A stretch of 64,000 nucleotides of DNA from Acidimicrobiia bacterium (GTDB lineage Bacteria > Actinomycetota > Acidimicrobiia > Spongiisociales > UBA11373), in contig JAJCYA010000085.1 in assembly GCA_029263095.1 (NCBI GenBank), forward strand, positions 27,634-91,633. Reading direction: 5' to 3'. A program made the position numbers and the translations under genes. The notes below the pieces were generated by a model. It searched no databases. It was not told the origin of the DNA and saw only the letters and a list, made by a program, of their open reading frames with translations. Within the stretch, counting starts at the first letter, position 1. Every line of letters starts with the position of its first letter. This document shows, piece after piece, positions 1-7,906 of the stretch.

Positions 1-675
1 GCGGGCGTGACCGACCCCGAGCGCAAACGCATCATCATCGGTGAGACGTTCATCCGTGTCTTCGAGGACGTTGCTCGCGACATCGATGATGCTCGATTCC
101 TCGTGCAGGGGACGCTGTACCCCGATGTGATCGAGTCGGGGACGAAGGATGCCGCCAAGATCAAGAGCCACCACAATGTCGGAGGACTCCCCGACGACAT
201 GGACTTCGAGTTGGTGGAGCCGTTGCGCGACCTGTTCAAAGACGAGGTACGGGCCATTGGCGAGGAACTCGGATTGCCCGAGGAGATCGTGTGGCGCCAG
301 CCGTTCCCGGGACCGGGGCTGGCGGTCCGCATCATCGGTGAAGTGACCCGGGAGCGCCTCCAGATCCTGCGTGACGCCGATGCGATCATCCTCGAGGAGA
401 TCCGCCGCGCCGGGCTCTACCGAGAGATCTGGCAGGCGTTTGGCGTGTTGCCGGCCATCAAATCGGTCGGGGTCCAGGGTGATGCTCGCACCTATGCGTA
501 TCCGCTCATCGTGCGGGCGGTGACGAGTGAGGATGCCATGACGGCGGATTGGGCTCGGCTGCCATACGACCTGTTGGAGGGGATCTCTTCGCGCGTGATC
601 AACGAGGTGGAGGGGATCAACCGGGTGGCCTACGACGTCTCGTCGAAGCCTCCTGCGACGATCGAGTGGGAGTAG
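1..675 (+). CDS. guaA: GMP synthase (glutamine-hydrolysing), C-terminal part
   Basis: Amidates XMP to GMP with ATP and glutamine-derived ammonia, the last step of guanine nucleotide synthesis in the cytosol. The frame is already open at base 1, so the glutaminase domain and most of the ATP-pyrophosphatase domain lie outside the window. The roughly 224 visible residues are the end of the synthetase domain and the complete C-terminal dimerisation domain. Family signatures seen are [23 protein letters not shown] and the terminal KPPATIEWE. The GTG at base 7 is only the first in-frame start-like codon and not a real start. The 149 bases after the stop hold no clear terminator. Confidence 0.97.
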   Translation, partial: AGVTDPERKRIIIGETFIRVFEDVARDIDDARFLVQGTLYPDVIESGTKDAAKIKSHHNVGGLPDDMDFELVEPLRDLFKDEVRAIGEELGLPEEIVWRQPFPGPGLAVRIIGEVTRERLQILRDADAIILEEIRRAGLYREIWQAFGVLPAIKSVGVQGDARTYAYPLIVRAVTSEDAMTADWARLPYDLLEGISSRVINEVEGINRVAYDVSSKPPATIEWE

Positions 676-824
676 AAGCCAGGCTCCCATCGGCCTATTG
701 CCGGATTCGTGTTGTCCTTTGGCCCTAGCCGGGTTGTGTCGACACTTTGATATCGTCCTCGCATACACCACGGACGGATACGGGGCGCTGCCGTCGCCCT
801 GTCTCTATGGAGGATTGCCATACC

Positions 825-1460
825 ATGAGACATCGAAGGTCATTGCAGTACTTGATCGGAGTACTGGCGCTGTCGCTCGTCGCAGCAGCTTGCAGCAGCA
901 GCGATACTGGTTCGGTAGGTGGAGCCGTCCGATCCGAGAGGGAGATCGTGACGGTCCAACCCGACCTCGGTATGCCGCCGCTCAACGTGAACGTGTTGCT
1001 GACCGATGAGGGCTTCGAACCCGACTTCATCTTCTTGCCCGCAGGGCGCCAGATTCGCCTCGTTCTGAGAAACCGAGGCACGACGGAGCATCACTTCCGG
1101 ATCAAGGGGTTGGTCCCGGCGCAGCTCAGGTGGATGTTGACCCCGGAGGTGGACGAGACCGAGGTCGACGACCTGTCTCCCGAGGAGATGGCTGATCTTG
1201 GAATCGTCCTGGAGGGTGGGGAGGGGGAGGCCGACCTTTCCCACATCGTGCACCACTTGACGCCGCAGTTTGTTCCCACCAAAGAGGTGTCGCCTACTGG
1301 GATAAAGCCCCTGGGAACCGACGTCCACGGCTATGCGACGTTGGGCACCACCGAGGTGATGACCTTCTTTGCTCTCCAAACTGGAGAATTCGTCTCGGAG
1401 GATGTGCGCTTCCCCGACATCACCGGCCGTGTGATCGTGTTTGCGGCGGACCAGAACTAG
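825..1460 (+). CDS. Cupredoxin-fold lipoprotein
   Basis: Predicted lipid-anchored extracytoplasmic protein of 211 residues. The start at 825 is chosen because it gives a classic lipoprotein signal: basic MRHRR, hydrophobic stretch, then a lipobox (LVAAAC) with Cys23. A GGAGG lies about 12 bases upstream. Residues 45-210 look like a beta-rich cupredoxin domain (EGFEPDFIFLPAG, then LRNRGTTEHHFRI). The Cys-His-Met copper cluster of type-1 sites is not visible, so copper binding is doubtful. It precedes an electron-transport operon and resembles the cupredoxin at 7157-7663, so a role near the respiratory chain is plausible. The function is inferred from fold only. Confidence 0.7.
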   Translation: MRHRRSLQYLIGVLALSLVAAACSSSDTGSVGGAVRSEREIVTVQPDLGMPPLNVNVLLTDEGFEPDFIFLPAGRQIRLVLRNRGTTEHHFRIKGLVPAQLRWMLTPEVDETEVDDLSPEEMADLGIVLEGGEGEADLSHIVHHLTPQFVPTKEVSPTGIKPLGTDVHGYATLGTTEVMTFFALQTGEFVSEDVRFPDITGRVIVFAADQN

Positions 1461-1461
1461 T

Positions 1462-1489
1462 TAGGCCAGATCTACCTAGGCCAGATCTA
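1462..1489. repeat. 13-bp direct repeat at a convergent gene junction
   Basis: TAGGCCAGATCTA occurs at 1462-1474 and again at 1477-1489. It lies directly after the stop of the cupredoxin-like gene, and the second copy covers the stop codon of the convergent lipoprotein gene. No strong hairpin with a T-run is present. The role is unknown. Confidence 0.6.
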
Positions 1490-1879
1490 ACTGCCGACTT
1501 GGTCGGCGTATGCCTCTTTGCAGGCCGCAACGAACGTCTCGACCTCGAGTAGTTGCTCGGAGACGCGGCGTGTGGCCTCGTCGAGTGACATCCCCTCTGC
1601 GACGTACTCCTCGCGGAGGCCGGCAGCCTGAGAGTTTAGGGCGTCCATCGGCAAACCCAGGCTGAGCCCGGCGTCGAATATCCGATCGAACCGCTCGGCG
1701 TCTGCCTCGCTGGCGCCCGCGAAGGAGCACCACTCGCGCTCATCGGTGGAGAGCTGGGTGGCGTCTGGGTCGTTGCCAACAACTGAATCGCCAACAACTG
1801 AATCGTCGGCATCCGTGGCGTCGCTACTACATGCGGTGACTGCGAACGACAGGGCTACGAGGGCGACAAGGGTCTTCAC
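1487..1879 (-). CDS. Small secreted lipoprotein, function unknown
   Basis: About 130 residues from a GTG at 1879. This start gives a compact signal peptide ending in a lipobox (AVTAC, Cys17), so the product should be anchored outside the membrane. The frame stays open to a TTG at 1924, which would add 15 residues of non-signal sequence in front. After a short acidic linker the mature part is helical (residues 40-130) with two further cysteines that could form a disulfide (WCSF and AACKE). I do not recognise a family. The eight-copy 7-bp repeat lies about 100 bases upstream of the gene. Confidence 0.6.
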   Translation of the reverse strand: MKTLVALVALSFAVTACSSDATDADDSVVGDSVVGNDPDATQLSTDEREWCSFAGASEADAERFDRIFDAGLSLGLPMDALNSQAAGLREEYVAEGMSLDEATRRVSEQLLEVETFVAACKEAYADQVGS

Positions 1880-1978
1880 GGGCGGGAACGGTAGTGCGTC
1901 CTGTGACGCACCAGATACAACCAATCGACGTCGGGCCTTTCGGCCCTGTCCGCAGCGACCAACCGTTCATAGCATCCT

Positions 1979-2041
1979 CCCGTTGCCCGTTGCCCGTTGC
2001 CCGTTGCCCGTTGCCCGTTGCCCGTTGCCCGTTGCCCGTAG
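1979..2041. repeat. Tandem heptamer repeat (CCCGTTG x8)
   Basis: Eight perfect copies of CCCGTTG run from 1979 to 2034, followed by a degenerate ninth copy (CCCGTAG). It sits in the 250-base region between the lipoprotein gene read leftward and the small membrane protein gene read rightward, so it may lie in the promoter region of either. Copy number of such short perfect repeats is prone to slippage. Confidence 0.95.
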
Positions 2042-2129
2042 CCAAGAGCGTATGGGGTCCGGTTGGTTCGGAGCAATCCGATCGAGCAACTAGATTCGAG
2101 TAGGTGCTGAGTCTCGGAGAGGGGATCCG

Positions 2130-2342
2130 ATGAGTTGGATGAACGCATATGTGCGGGGCCTGCTCATCTTCGTGTATTTCGTGATTGCCACGGTGATCAT
2201 TCCCAACTTCGTGGTGCGACTCGACTCCGTCGCTAGATCCTCATCGATTGTTCAGGATCTGGCGGTCCTGACAACATGGGGTGCCGGCTTCGTTGCCGGG
2301 TTGTATCTGCTCCGGCGGTTTCAGCGCAAGGGTGTCATTTAG
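2130..2342 (+). CDS. Small membrane protein, two transmembrane segments
   Basis: A 70-residue protein with hydrophobic segments at about residues 8-28 and 45-62 and a basic C-terminus (RRFQRKG), so both ends are probably cytoplasmic. The ATG at 2130 is preceded by a purine-rich ribosome site (GAGAGGGG). Its stop overlaps the GTG start of the GltD-like oxidoreductase, so it heads the electron-transfer operon and is probably translationally coupled to it. I recognise no family. It may be an accessory or anchor subunit of the complex encoded downstream, which is inferred from position only. Confidence 0.65.
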   Translation: MSWMNAYVRGLLIFVYFVIATVIIPNFVVRLDSVARSSSIVQDLAVLTTWGAGFVAGLYLLRRFQRKGVI

Positions 2343-4144
2343 TGGCCATCCCCCTGGAGCTGTCATACTACGACAGCAACATCCCGTGCATGGCTGCCTG
2401 CCCGGTCCACACCAATGCCGGCGCGTATGTCGCCGCGATCGCCGAAGGTGATGACAAGACCGCATACCTGACCGCCAGGATGCCCAACCCTTTTGCCTCG
2501 GTCTGCGGGAGGGTGTGCGCCGCGCCGTGTGAGGACGCCTGTCGTCGGGGCGAGATAGATCAGCCGATTGCGATCCGAGCACTAAAGCGGTTCGTCACGG
2601 AGAAGTACGGCCCTGAGGCCAGCCCATACAAACCATCGGTGGTTGCCATGGATAGACCCGAGAGATCGGAGTCGATTGGCATCGTCGGTGGCGGGCCCGC
2701 GGGCCTCGCCGCGGCGCACGATCTGCGGCTCCATGGCTACCAAGTGACGCTCTACGAGGCCACCGAAATCCTGGGGGGGATGATGGTTCTCGGAATCCCG
2801 GAGTACAGGCTCGATCGTGGCCTGGTCCAATCCGAGATAGACACCATCATCGGCTTGGGCGTCGATGTAAAGATGGGCACCAAGCTCGGCACCGACGTAA
2901 CTCTCGCCGAACTGCGCGATCACCACGACGGCGTAATGTTGGCTCTTGGGGCCACCCTCGGGCGCGGCCTGGATATCCCCGGTAACGAAGCCGACGGCGT
3001 ATTGCGAGCCATCGAGTTCCTCCTCAACATCAATCAGGGTTTTTCGGTCGATGTGGGCGAGAGAGTCGTCGTGATCGGTGGCGGCAACGTAGCCATGGAC
3101 GCTGCGCGGACTGCGCTTCGGGCCGCGGAATACGGGCAACAAGCTTCAACCGGGGATATCGAAGACGACAGCGATCTCGCCGAGGCGGTCGATGTTGCCC
3201 GTAGCGCAGTGCGAGCGGGCGCGAAGGACGTCACGGTCGTCGCGCTGGAGAGTCTCGAGGAGATGCCGGCGGCCGAATTCGAGATCGAAGAGGCCGAGAT
3301 CGAAGGCATCGAATTCCGGCACCGGCTCGGACCGCACCGCATAGAGGTCGAGGATGGCGTCGTGACTGGTCTCACCACGGTGAAGGTGTTATCGGTGTTC
3401 GACGAAAGTGGCCGCTTCGCCCCGACGTTCGACCTCGAGATCACCGAGACGTTTGATGCCGATACGGTGATCATCGCCATCGGTCAGGCCATCGACTTCG
3501 ACGCCATCGATGGCGATTCCGGGCCTGAGATCTCACCGAGGCGCACGATTCAGACCGATCCGATCAAGTTCACTACGTCGCTGCCCAACGTCTGGGCGGC
3601 AGGTGATGCCGCATTCGGGCCCCGCAACCTCATCGATGCCATCGCCGAGGGTCGCAAGGTGGCGGCCGACATCCATCGAACCTTCGGTGGAACCGAGGAG
3701 CAGGAGCAGTCGGGCACGATGATCCCGCTGCGGAGTTTCCATCGCCTCGATGACCTATACGATCGGATTCCCCGCCAGGAAATCCCGACGCTTCCGACCG
3801 ATCGCAGGATCGGTCTCGCCGAGGTTGAGACGGGTTTCAGCGAGGAGGAAGCTCGGGCTGAGGCACAACGCTGCTTGCGATGTTTCGCCAACATTCAGCT
3901 CGATGCCGAACTGTGTGTCTTGTGCGGTCTTTGTGTAGACGTGTGTCCGTTCAATCTCATATCGATCGTGCCTGCCGTTGATGTGGATCTCGCGGAGCGG
4001 GGAACTGCTTTACTGCTCGACGAATCGAAGTGCATCAGGTGCGCCTTGTGCATCGAACGGTGCCCGACCGCCGCTTTGTCCATGTCCGTCTGGTCGGGTG
4101 TAGGGGCGTTGTCGGTTCAGGTACCGGTGGAGGTGGATGCTTGA
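2342..4144 (+). CDS. GltD-like FAD/NAD(P) oxidoreductase with C-terminal 2[4Fe-4S] ferredoxin domain
   Basis: About 600 residues from a GTG at 2342 that overlaps the previous stop. Residues 16-67 carry the N-terminal Fe-S cysteines of the glutamate synthase small subunit family (CMAAC, then CGRVC, C63, C67). A GIVGGGPAG FAD motif follows near 113-121 and an NAD(P) motif (VIGGGNVAMDAA) near 260. The C-terminus has two ferredoxin clusters, CVLCGLCVDVCP from about 525 and CIRCALCIERCP from about 564. It should move electrons between NAD(P)H and a ferredoxin or quinone-linked partner. It is not glutamate synthase in this context: no gltB is nearby, and its stop overlaps the start of cytochrome b. 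The partner is therefore probably the cytochrome bc-type complex. Confidence 0.88.
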   Translation: MAIPLELSYYDSNIPCMAACPVHTNAGAYVAAIAEGDDKTAYLTARMPNPFASVCGRVCAAPCEDACRRGEIDQPIAIRALKRFVTEKYGPEASPYKPSVVAMDRPERSESIGIVGGGPAGLAAAHDLRLHGYQVTLYEATEILGGMMVLGIPEYRLDRGLVQSEIDTIIGLGVDVKMGTKLGTDVTLAELRDHHDGVMLALGATLGRGLDIPGNEADGVLRAIEFLLNINQGFSVDVGERVVVIGGGNVAMDAARTALRAAEYGQQASTGDIEDDSDLAEAVDVARSAVRAGAKDVTVVALESLEEMPAAEFEIEEAEIEGIEFRHRLGPHRIEVEDGVVTGLTTVKVLSVFDESGRFAPTFDLEITETFDADTVIIAIGQAIDFDAIDGDSGPEISPRRTIQTDPIKFTTSLPNVWAAGDAAFGPRNLIDAIAEGRKVAADIHRTFGGTEEQEQSGTMIPLRSFHRLDDLYDRIPRQEIPTLPTDRRIGLAEVETGFSEEEARAEAQRCLRCFANIQLDAELCVLCGLCVDVCPFNLISIVPAVDVDLAERGTALLLDESKCIRCALCIERCPTAALSMSVWSGVGALSVQVPVEVDA

Positions 4145-4875
4145 AACGTTTGAAACTGCGTGATACGACGGTCGGACGTTCCTTCCTCAGGAGTCCCGAT
4201 CGAGCGACCGAACGTGATCGAGCCGCGGGGCACTGGTCCAACTTCCTGCTGCACATATACCCGGTAAAGGTGCGCAGACGAGAACTCCACTTCTCGTTCT
4301 CGTGGTACCTGGGTGTGGCGTCAGCAGTTCTGCTGGCATCACTGGTGGCGTCGGGTATCTACCTGATGTTCTTCTACCTTCCCTCGCCGTCTAGCGCCTA
4401 CGGCGACATGCAGACGATCCAGACTCAGGTCGCCTTCGGGCAGTTCATTCGCAACGTCCACCGGTGGTCGGCCCATCTGATGGTGCTGACGGTGGCTGCT
4501 CACATGGCACGCGTTTTCTATCGGGGTGCCTACAAGGCGCCCCGTGAGGCGAACTGGACAATCGGCGTGATCCTGTTGGTCCTCACGCTGCTGTTGTCCT
4601 TTACGGGCTACCTCTTGCCGTGGGACCAACTGGCGTTCTGGGCGGTCACGGTCGGGTCTTCCATGGCGGACTTTGTTCCGTTCATCGGTGGCAGTGTGAG
4701 AGAGGTTCTGCTCGGCGGCGATCAGGTCGGGTCACAGACCCTGTTGCGGTTCTATGTGCTGCATGTGGTGGTGCTTCCTGTGGTCCTGGTGGGGGCACTA
4801 GCGGTTCATCTCTGGCGGTGGCGCAAGGACTCGATGTTCGACCAGGCGGCTGCCGAAGAGGGAGGTGAGGCATGA
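4141..4875 (+). CDS. Cytochrome b, N-terminal (b6-like) subunit
   Basis: Membrane subunit of a quinol:cytochrome c (bc/b6f-type) oxidoreductase that carries the two b haems. I place the start at the TTG at 4141, which overlaps the previous TGA and has GGAGG just upstream, giving about 244 residues. Four helices are visible. Haem histidines are H107 and H121 in one helix and H208 and H223 in another. The 14-residue gap in the second pair is the b6-type spacing and not the 13 of mitochondrial cytochrome b. GYLLPWDQLAFW marks the conserved Qo-side segment. The C-terminal helices are in the separate next gene, as in b6f complexes. Confidence 0.93.
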   Translation: MKRLKLRDTTVGRSFLRSPDRATERDRAAGHWSNFLLHIYPVKVRRRELHFSFSWYLGVASAVLLASLVASGIYLMFFYLPSPSSAYGDMQTIQTQVAFGQFIRNVHRWSAHLMVLTVAAHMARVFYRGAYKAPREANWTIGVILLVLTLLLSFTGYLLPWDQLAFWAVTVGSSMADFVPFIGGSVREVLLGGDQVGSQTLLRFYVLHVVVLPVVLVGALAVHLWRWRKDSMFDQAAAEEGGEA

Positions 4876-5393
4876 GTGATCAGGACCCTCGCATCGCCGA
4901 CGGCAAGCGAGTTCTCGGCGTGGTTCCCGGTATTCCCGCTACCGGCGCGCAGAAGGATCCTTCAGACCAGGATCTAGTCATGACCTCACCGCACCTGCTG
5001 GTGCGGCACGCAGTGGCAGCACTGGCGGTTCTACTGGTGGTACTTGTGCTTTCGATCCTGTTCGATGCTCCCTTGCGCGAGGTGGCGAACCCGTTCGAGA
5101 CACCCAATCCGGAGAAGGCACCGTGGTACTTCGCTGCGTTGCAGGAGTTGTTGGCGCTATTCCACCCGGTCGTTGCCGGTGTGCTGGTGCCGACGGCCAT
5201 CATCGGCGGGTTGTTGGCTCTGCCGTACATTGATCGGAACCCGGCGATCGCCACCAAGGCGCGCAAGGTGGCGGTGGCGGCATTCACCATCTTCATGGTC
5301 ACCTGGATCGTGTTGACGTTGATCGGTTTTGCTTTCAGAGGACCCAATTGGAGTTGGGTTTGGCCATGGGAGGAATGGCACGGTGAACTATGA
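4872..5393 (+). CDS. Cytochrome b C-terminal subunit (subunit IV-like)
   Basis: A 173-residue, three-helix protein equivalent to the C-terminal half of cytochrome b (PetD-like). Its ATG overlaps the TGA of the b6-like gene. The Qo-site segment reads PNPEKAPWYFAALQELL. The usual PEWY glutamate position is occupied by proline here, a kind of change I associate with some menaquinone-using complexes. A soluble extension of about 35 residues precedes the first helix. With the b6-like protein, the Rieske protein and the tri-haem cytochrome it should make up the quinol-oxidising complex. Confidence 0.9.
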   Translation: MSDQDPRIADGKRVLGVVPGIPATGAQKDPSDQDLVMTSPHLLVRHAVAALAVLLVVLVLSILFDAPLREVANPFETPNPEKAPWYFAALQELLALFHPVVAGVLVPTAIIGGLLALPYIDRNPAIATKARKVAVAAFTIFMVTWIVLTLIGFAFRGPNWSWVWPWEEWHGEL

Positions 5394-5890
5394 GTAGGGG
5401 AATCGACCGCCGAGATTTTCTCGACCGCGGCTGGAAGACCGGGATCGTGATGCTCAGCGCCGCCGGGTTCTGGACATCATGGGATGTACTCAGACCGCTT
5501 CCGGGGTCGGGCCTTGGCGGCGTTGTCAACACTATTCCTGCGAATGATGTGCCCGGTAGCACGGCGGTCTACGTCCGCACGGCGCAGACCTATCTGACGA
5601 AGATCGACGATGAGGTCGTCGCGCTGTGGCAGAAGTGCCCGCACCTGGGATGTCGCGTGGCGTGGTGCGAGACGTCGGGAGAATTCGAGTGCGCCTGTCA
5701 CGGATCACGATTCAACCGGGCCGGAGAGGTCCGGTCTGGACCATCGCCGCGCGGAATGGATCGCTTCGCCGTAGCGGCTGAGGGAGACCTGGTGGAGGTT
5801 GATACAGGCGCTGTGACGGAGGGTGCTCCGGCTGGCTCAGCTGAGTCGATCGATGAGCCACCGCGCGGATCGGGGTGCGCCCATGCCTGA
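5390..5890 (+). CDS. Rieske [2Fe-2S] iron-sulfur protein
   Basis: A 166-residue Rieske subunit of the quinol oxidoreductase. The N-terminus has a twin-arginine pattern (DRRDFL) before a hydrophobic anchor at about 17-32. The cluster motif is CPHLGC (C83, H85, disulfide C88) and CACHGSRF (C101, disulfide C103, H104). The first motif has Pro where CTHLGC is usual. It passes electrons from quinol to the c-type haems. It overlaps the gene before it by ATGA and the cytochrome c gene after it by 8 bases, so all four are co-transcribed. Confidence 0.95.
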   Translation: MSRGIDRRDFLDRGWKTGIVMLSAAGFWTSWDVLRPLPGSGLGGVVNTIPANDVPGSTAVYVRTAQTYLTKIDDEVVALWQKCPHLGCRVAWCETSGEFECACHGSRFNRAGEVRSGPSPRGMDRFAVAAEGDLVEVDTGAVTEGAPAGSAESIDEPPRGSGCAHA

Positions 5891-6932
5891 CGAGACGACG
5901 AACGCCACCGAGGAATTCGACCTGGAGGCCTCCACCGAGAGGTGGAAGTGGGCGGGGCTCATCCTCATGGGGCTCTTCTTTCTGGCCTTCCCACTATTCC
6001 GTTTCTACGAGCCGGCGCAGCGTGCCGACGCCAGGGAGGCGCAGGTCGAGTTCCTGGCGGCCGAGGGCTCGGGCCTCTATGAAGACAGCTGTGCCTCGTG
6101 TCACGGAGTGAACGGCACCGGAGCCATCGCCCCCGCCATTGGCGCAAAGGAGTTTCTCGATTCCGTCGACGACACGCAGATCACTCAACTGATCGCGCTT
6201 GGTGTTCCCGGAACCGAAATGGTGGCCTACTCGAACGACTTCGGCGGCCCGCTCACCTCTCAGGAGGTGACCGCGATCACGACGTACCTACGCTCGTTGG
6301 AAGAGGATGCAATCTCCAAGCCGAACTGGCGGACGCCATTGGAAGACGAGAACCTCACCAACAATGAGTTGTTCATCTTGGCCTGTTCTCGGTGCCATGG
6401 CGTCGATGCGACAGGCACGCCCGATGTGGCTCCCGACATTTCGCAGGAGTCATTGACGCTGTTGGAGACCGATGAGTGGATCATCGATCGGATTACGAAC
6501 GGGTTCAAGCTGATGCCGCGGTTTGGCCGGATCCTCACTGCGGAGCAGATAGCCGGCATCGTCACCTACATGAGATACGGGGACAACCCGCCACCCGACG
6601 TCACGACCACCACGACCATGCCGTCTGGATCGGACACGACGACGGCGCCCGACTCGACGACGACCACCACCGCTGCTGGACCCGATGCCGATGAAGTTCT
6701 GGCGTTGGGTGAGAGGCTCTACCAGGAGGACTTCAGCCTCGCCGGATGCCAGGAGTGCCATGGGCCGACGATGCAGGGTGGCCCCAATGGCCCCAACATC
6801 ACTGGTGTTTCCCGCTCGGGAATCGTGACTGCGTTGCGAGACATACCCGACATGGAGGTCGACACCAAGTTGACGAGGGATGAGATCGAGGCCATCTACA
6901 CCTACATGGAGTGGCTCCGAGCTCAGGACTGA
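5883..6932 (+). CDS. Membrane-anchored tri-haem cytochrome c
   Basis: About 349 residues from the ATG at 5883, which lies inside the end of the Rieske gene. A cytoplasmic tail and one membrane helix (about 23-42) precede three c-type haem domains with motifs CASCH (70-74), CSRCH (168-172) and CQECH (289-293). The last two domains are joined by a Thr/Asp-rich linker (about 240-264). The first two domains replace the usual cytochrome c1 or diheme QcrC. The third, on its flexible linker, probably shuttles electrons to a terminal oxidase or to the cupredoxin encoded nearby. Three haems on one polypeptide is more than the actinobacterial QcrC norm of two. Confidence 0.92.
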   Translation: MPDETTNATEEFDLEASTERWKWAGLILMGLFFLAFPLFRFYEPAQRADAREAQVEFLAAEGSGLYEDSCASCHGVNGTGAIAPAIGAKEFLDSVDDTQITQLIALGVPGTEMVAYSNDFGGPLTSQEVTAITTYLRSLEEDAISKPNWRTPLEDENLTNNELFILACSRCHGVDATGTPDVAPDISQESLTLLETDEWIIDRITNGFKLMPRFGRILTAEQIAGIVTYMRYGDNPPPDVTTTTTMPSGSDTTTAPDSTTTTTAAGPDADEVLALGERLYQEDFSLAGCQECHGPTMQGGPNGPNITGVSRSGIVTALRDIPDMEVDTKLTRDEIEAIYTYMEWLRAQD

Positions 6933-7064
6933 GACAGGACGAGATGGAGGGTTGTCGACCGCATCTGGATCGGTGTCCCGTCCCCGACATCTGCTGCGCC
7001 GCTCGGTGCGATATGAGGCGCCTGTCGTTGGGTCGCGCTTGTGGTCGATCAGAACCCAACCATG

Positions 7065-7105
7065 ATCGAAGCCAACCCACAATCGAAGCCAACCCACAAT
7101 CGAAG
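7065..7105. repeat. 17-bp tandem repeat, 2.4 copies
   Basis: ATCGAAGCCAACCCACA is present at 7065-7081 and 7082-7098, with a partial third copy at 7099-7105. The partial copy leads straight into the terminator hairpin. It lies in the 224-base gap between the convergent cytochrome c and cupredoxin genes. Confidence 0.9.
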
Positions 7106-7135
7106 AGGGTCCGCACCACACGGTACGGACCCTCT
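7104..7135. terminator. Hairpin terminator between convergent genes
   Basis: AGAGGGTCCG at 7104-7113 pairs perfectly with CGGACCCTCT at 7126-7135 across a 12-base loop. It is placed between the ends of the cytochrome c gene (+) and the cupredoxin gene (-), so it can serve both. The T-run after it is weak on either strand. Confidence 0.65.
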
Positions 7136-7156
7136 CTCATCGGTTTGTCTGGTGGG

Positions 7157-7663
7157 CTACATGCTCTCCTCGACGATGAACACACCGGTCATCTCCAACA
7201 TGTGGGTGTCGCAGAAGAACTCGTAGACACCCGGGGTGTCGATCTGGAAGGTGAGCTCCTGCGTGTTGGGTGCATCAAGGATCTTGGTAAAGAAATTGAG
7301 GTCCCCGGCTCGGACATGGAAGTTGTGTGGCTCGTCGGTACCGGTGTCCCGGTCAACGACGATGATCGTGACCTCCTGGCCGGCCTCCACGGTGATTTCC
7401 TTGAGATCAAAGGCGCCTCCGTTGGTGAGCACGTTGATCTCGACCGCATCTCCGGAAGGGGCCATTGTCGTGTCGCCACCCGCTGCGGTTGTCGCCGGGG
7501 CCGCAGTGGTAGCCGGAGCCGCCGTTGTTGGGGTCGTTTCGGCAGTGGTGGCAGCGGTCGTCGCTGCGGTGGTGTCGTCGCTGGTGCTGTCGCCGCCGCC
7601 GCAGGCAGTCAGTGCGAGCGCTGTTACGGCGACGGCACCGACCAAAACTCGGTTGAATCTCAC
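7157..7663 (-). CDS. Plastocyanin-like cupredoxin lipoprotein
   Basis: A 168-residue extracytoplasmic blue-copper-type protein. It has a signal peptide with lipobox (ALTAC, Cys21), then a low-complexity Thr/Ala/Pro stalk (about 28-65) and a cupredoxin domain. Candidate type-1 copper ligands are the His in EPHNFHV and the C151-x-x-H154 group with a following Met (FFCDTHMLEM). It probably carries electrons between the cytochrome c complex, encoded convergently, and an acceptor. GGAGGG precedes the ATG at 7663. The gene is divergent from the beta-propeller lipoprotein, with a 26-bp palindrome between them. Confidence 0.85.
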   Translation of the reverse strand: MRFNRVLVGAVAVTALALTACGGGDSTSDDTTAATTAATTAETTPTTAAPATTAAPATTAAGGDTTMAPSGDAVEINVLTNGGAFDLKEITVEAGQEVTIIVVDRDTGTDEPHNFHVRAGDLNFFTKILDAPNTQELTFQIDTPGVYEFFCDTHMLEMTGVFIVEESM

Positions 7664-7758
7664 GTTCCCTCCTCGGACGTCTTGCTGTCATCAATGGTGT
7701 GGGCAGCGGCCATCGTACCGTTTGGGTCAACCATGACCCTCAGGGCCGAAGGAGCTTG

Positions 7759-7784
7759 CCCGTAGGGTCCTAGGACCCTACGGG
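7759..7784. promoter_or_regulatory. 26-bp perfect palindrome in a divergent promoter region
   Basis: The left arm CCCGTAGGGTCCT (7759-7771) and the right arm AGGACCCTACGGG (7772-7784) are exact reverse complements with no spacer. It lies 95 bases upstream of the cupredoxin start and about 120 bases upstream of the propeller gene. A smaller dyad (CTTGT...ACAAG, about 7798-7817) follows. It could be an operator shared by the divergent genes, or a cruciform or factor-independent transcription block. Sequence alone does not decide. Confidence 0.6.
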
Positions 7785-7906
7785 GGTCCGTTCCCCACTT
7801 GTACACTTTTTCACAAGAGCCGCACGATAGGAGGGAGGCGCGTTTCTGTGCACCCTCATTCGGTTTCGGTGCGGAATGGAATAGCCAACAGATGGGGAGA
7901 CAAAAT

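Noticed and set aside
1979..2041. Possible CRISPR array
   Set aside because: The repeats are 7-bp tandem units without spacers.
2342..4144. Glutamate synthase small subunit (gltD)
   Set aside because: The domain order matches the GltD family, but extra C-terminal ferredoxin clusters, absence of gltB and fusion by overlap to cytochrome b argue for an electron-transfer role.
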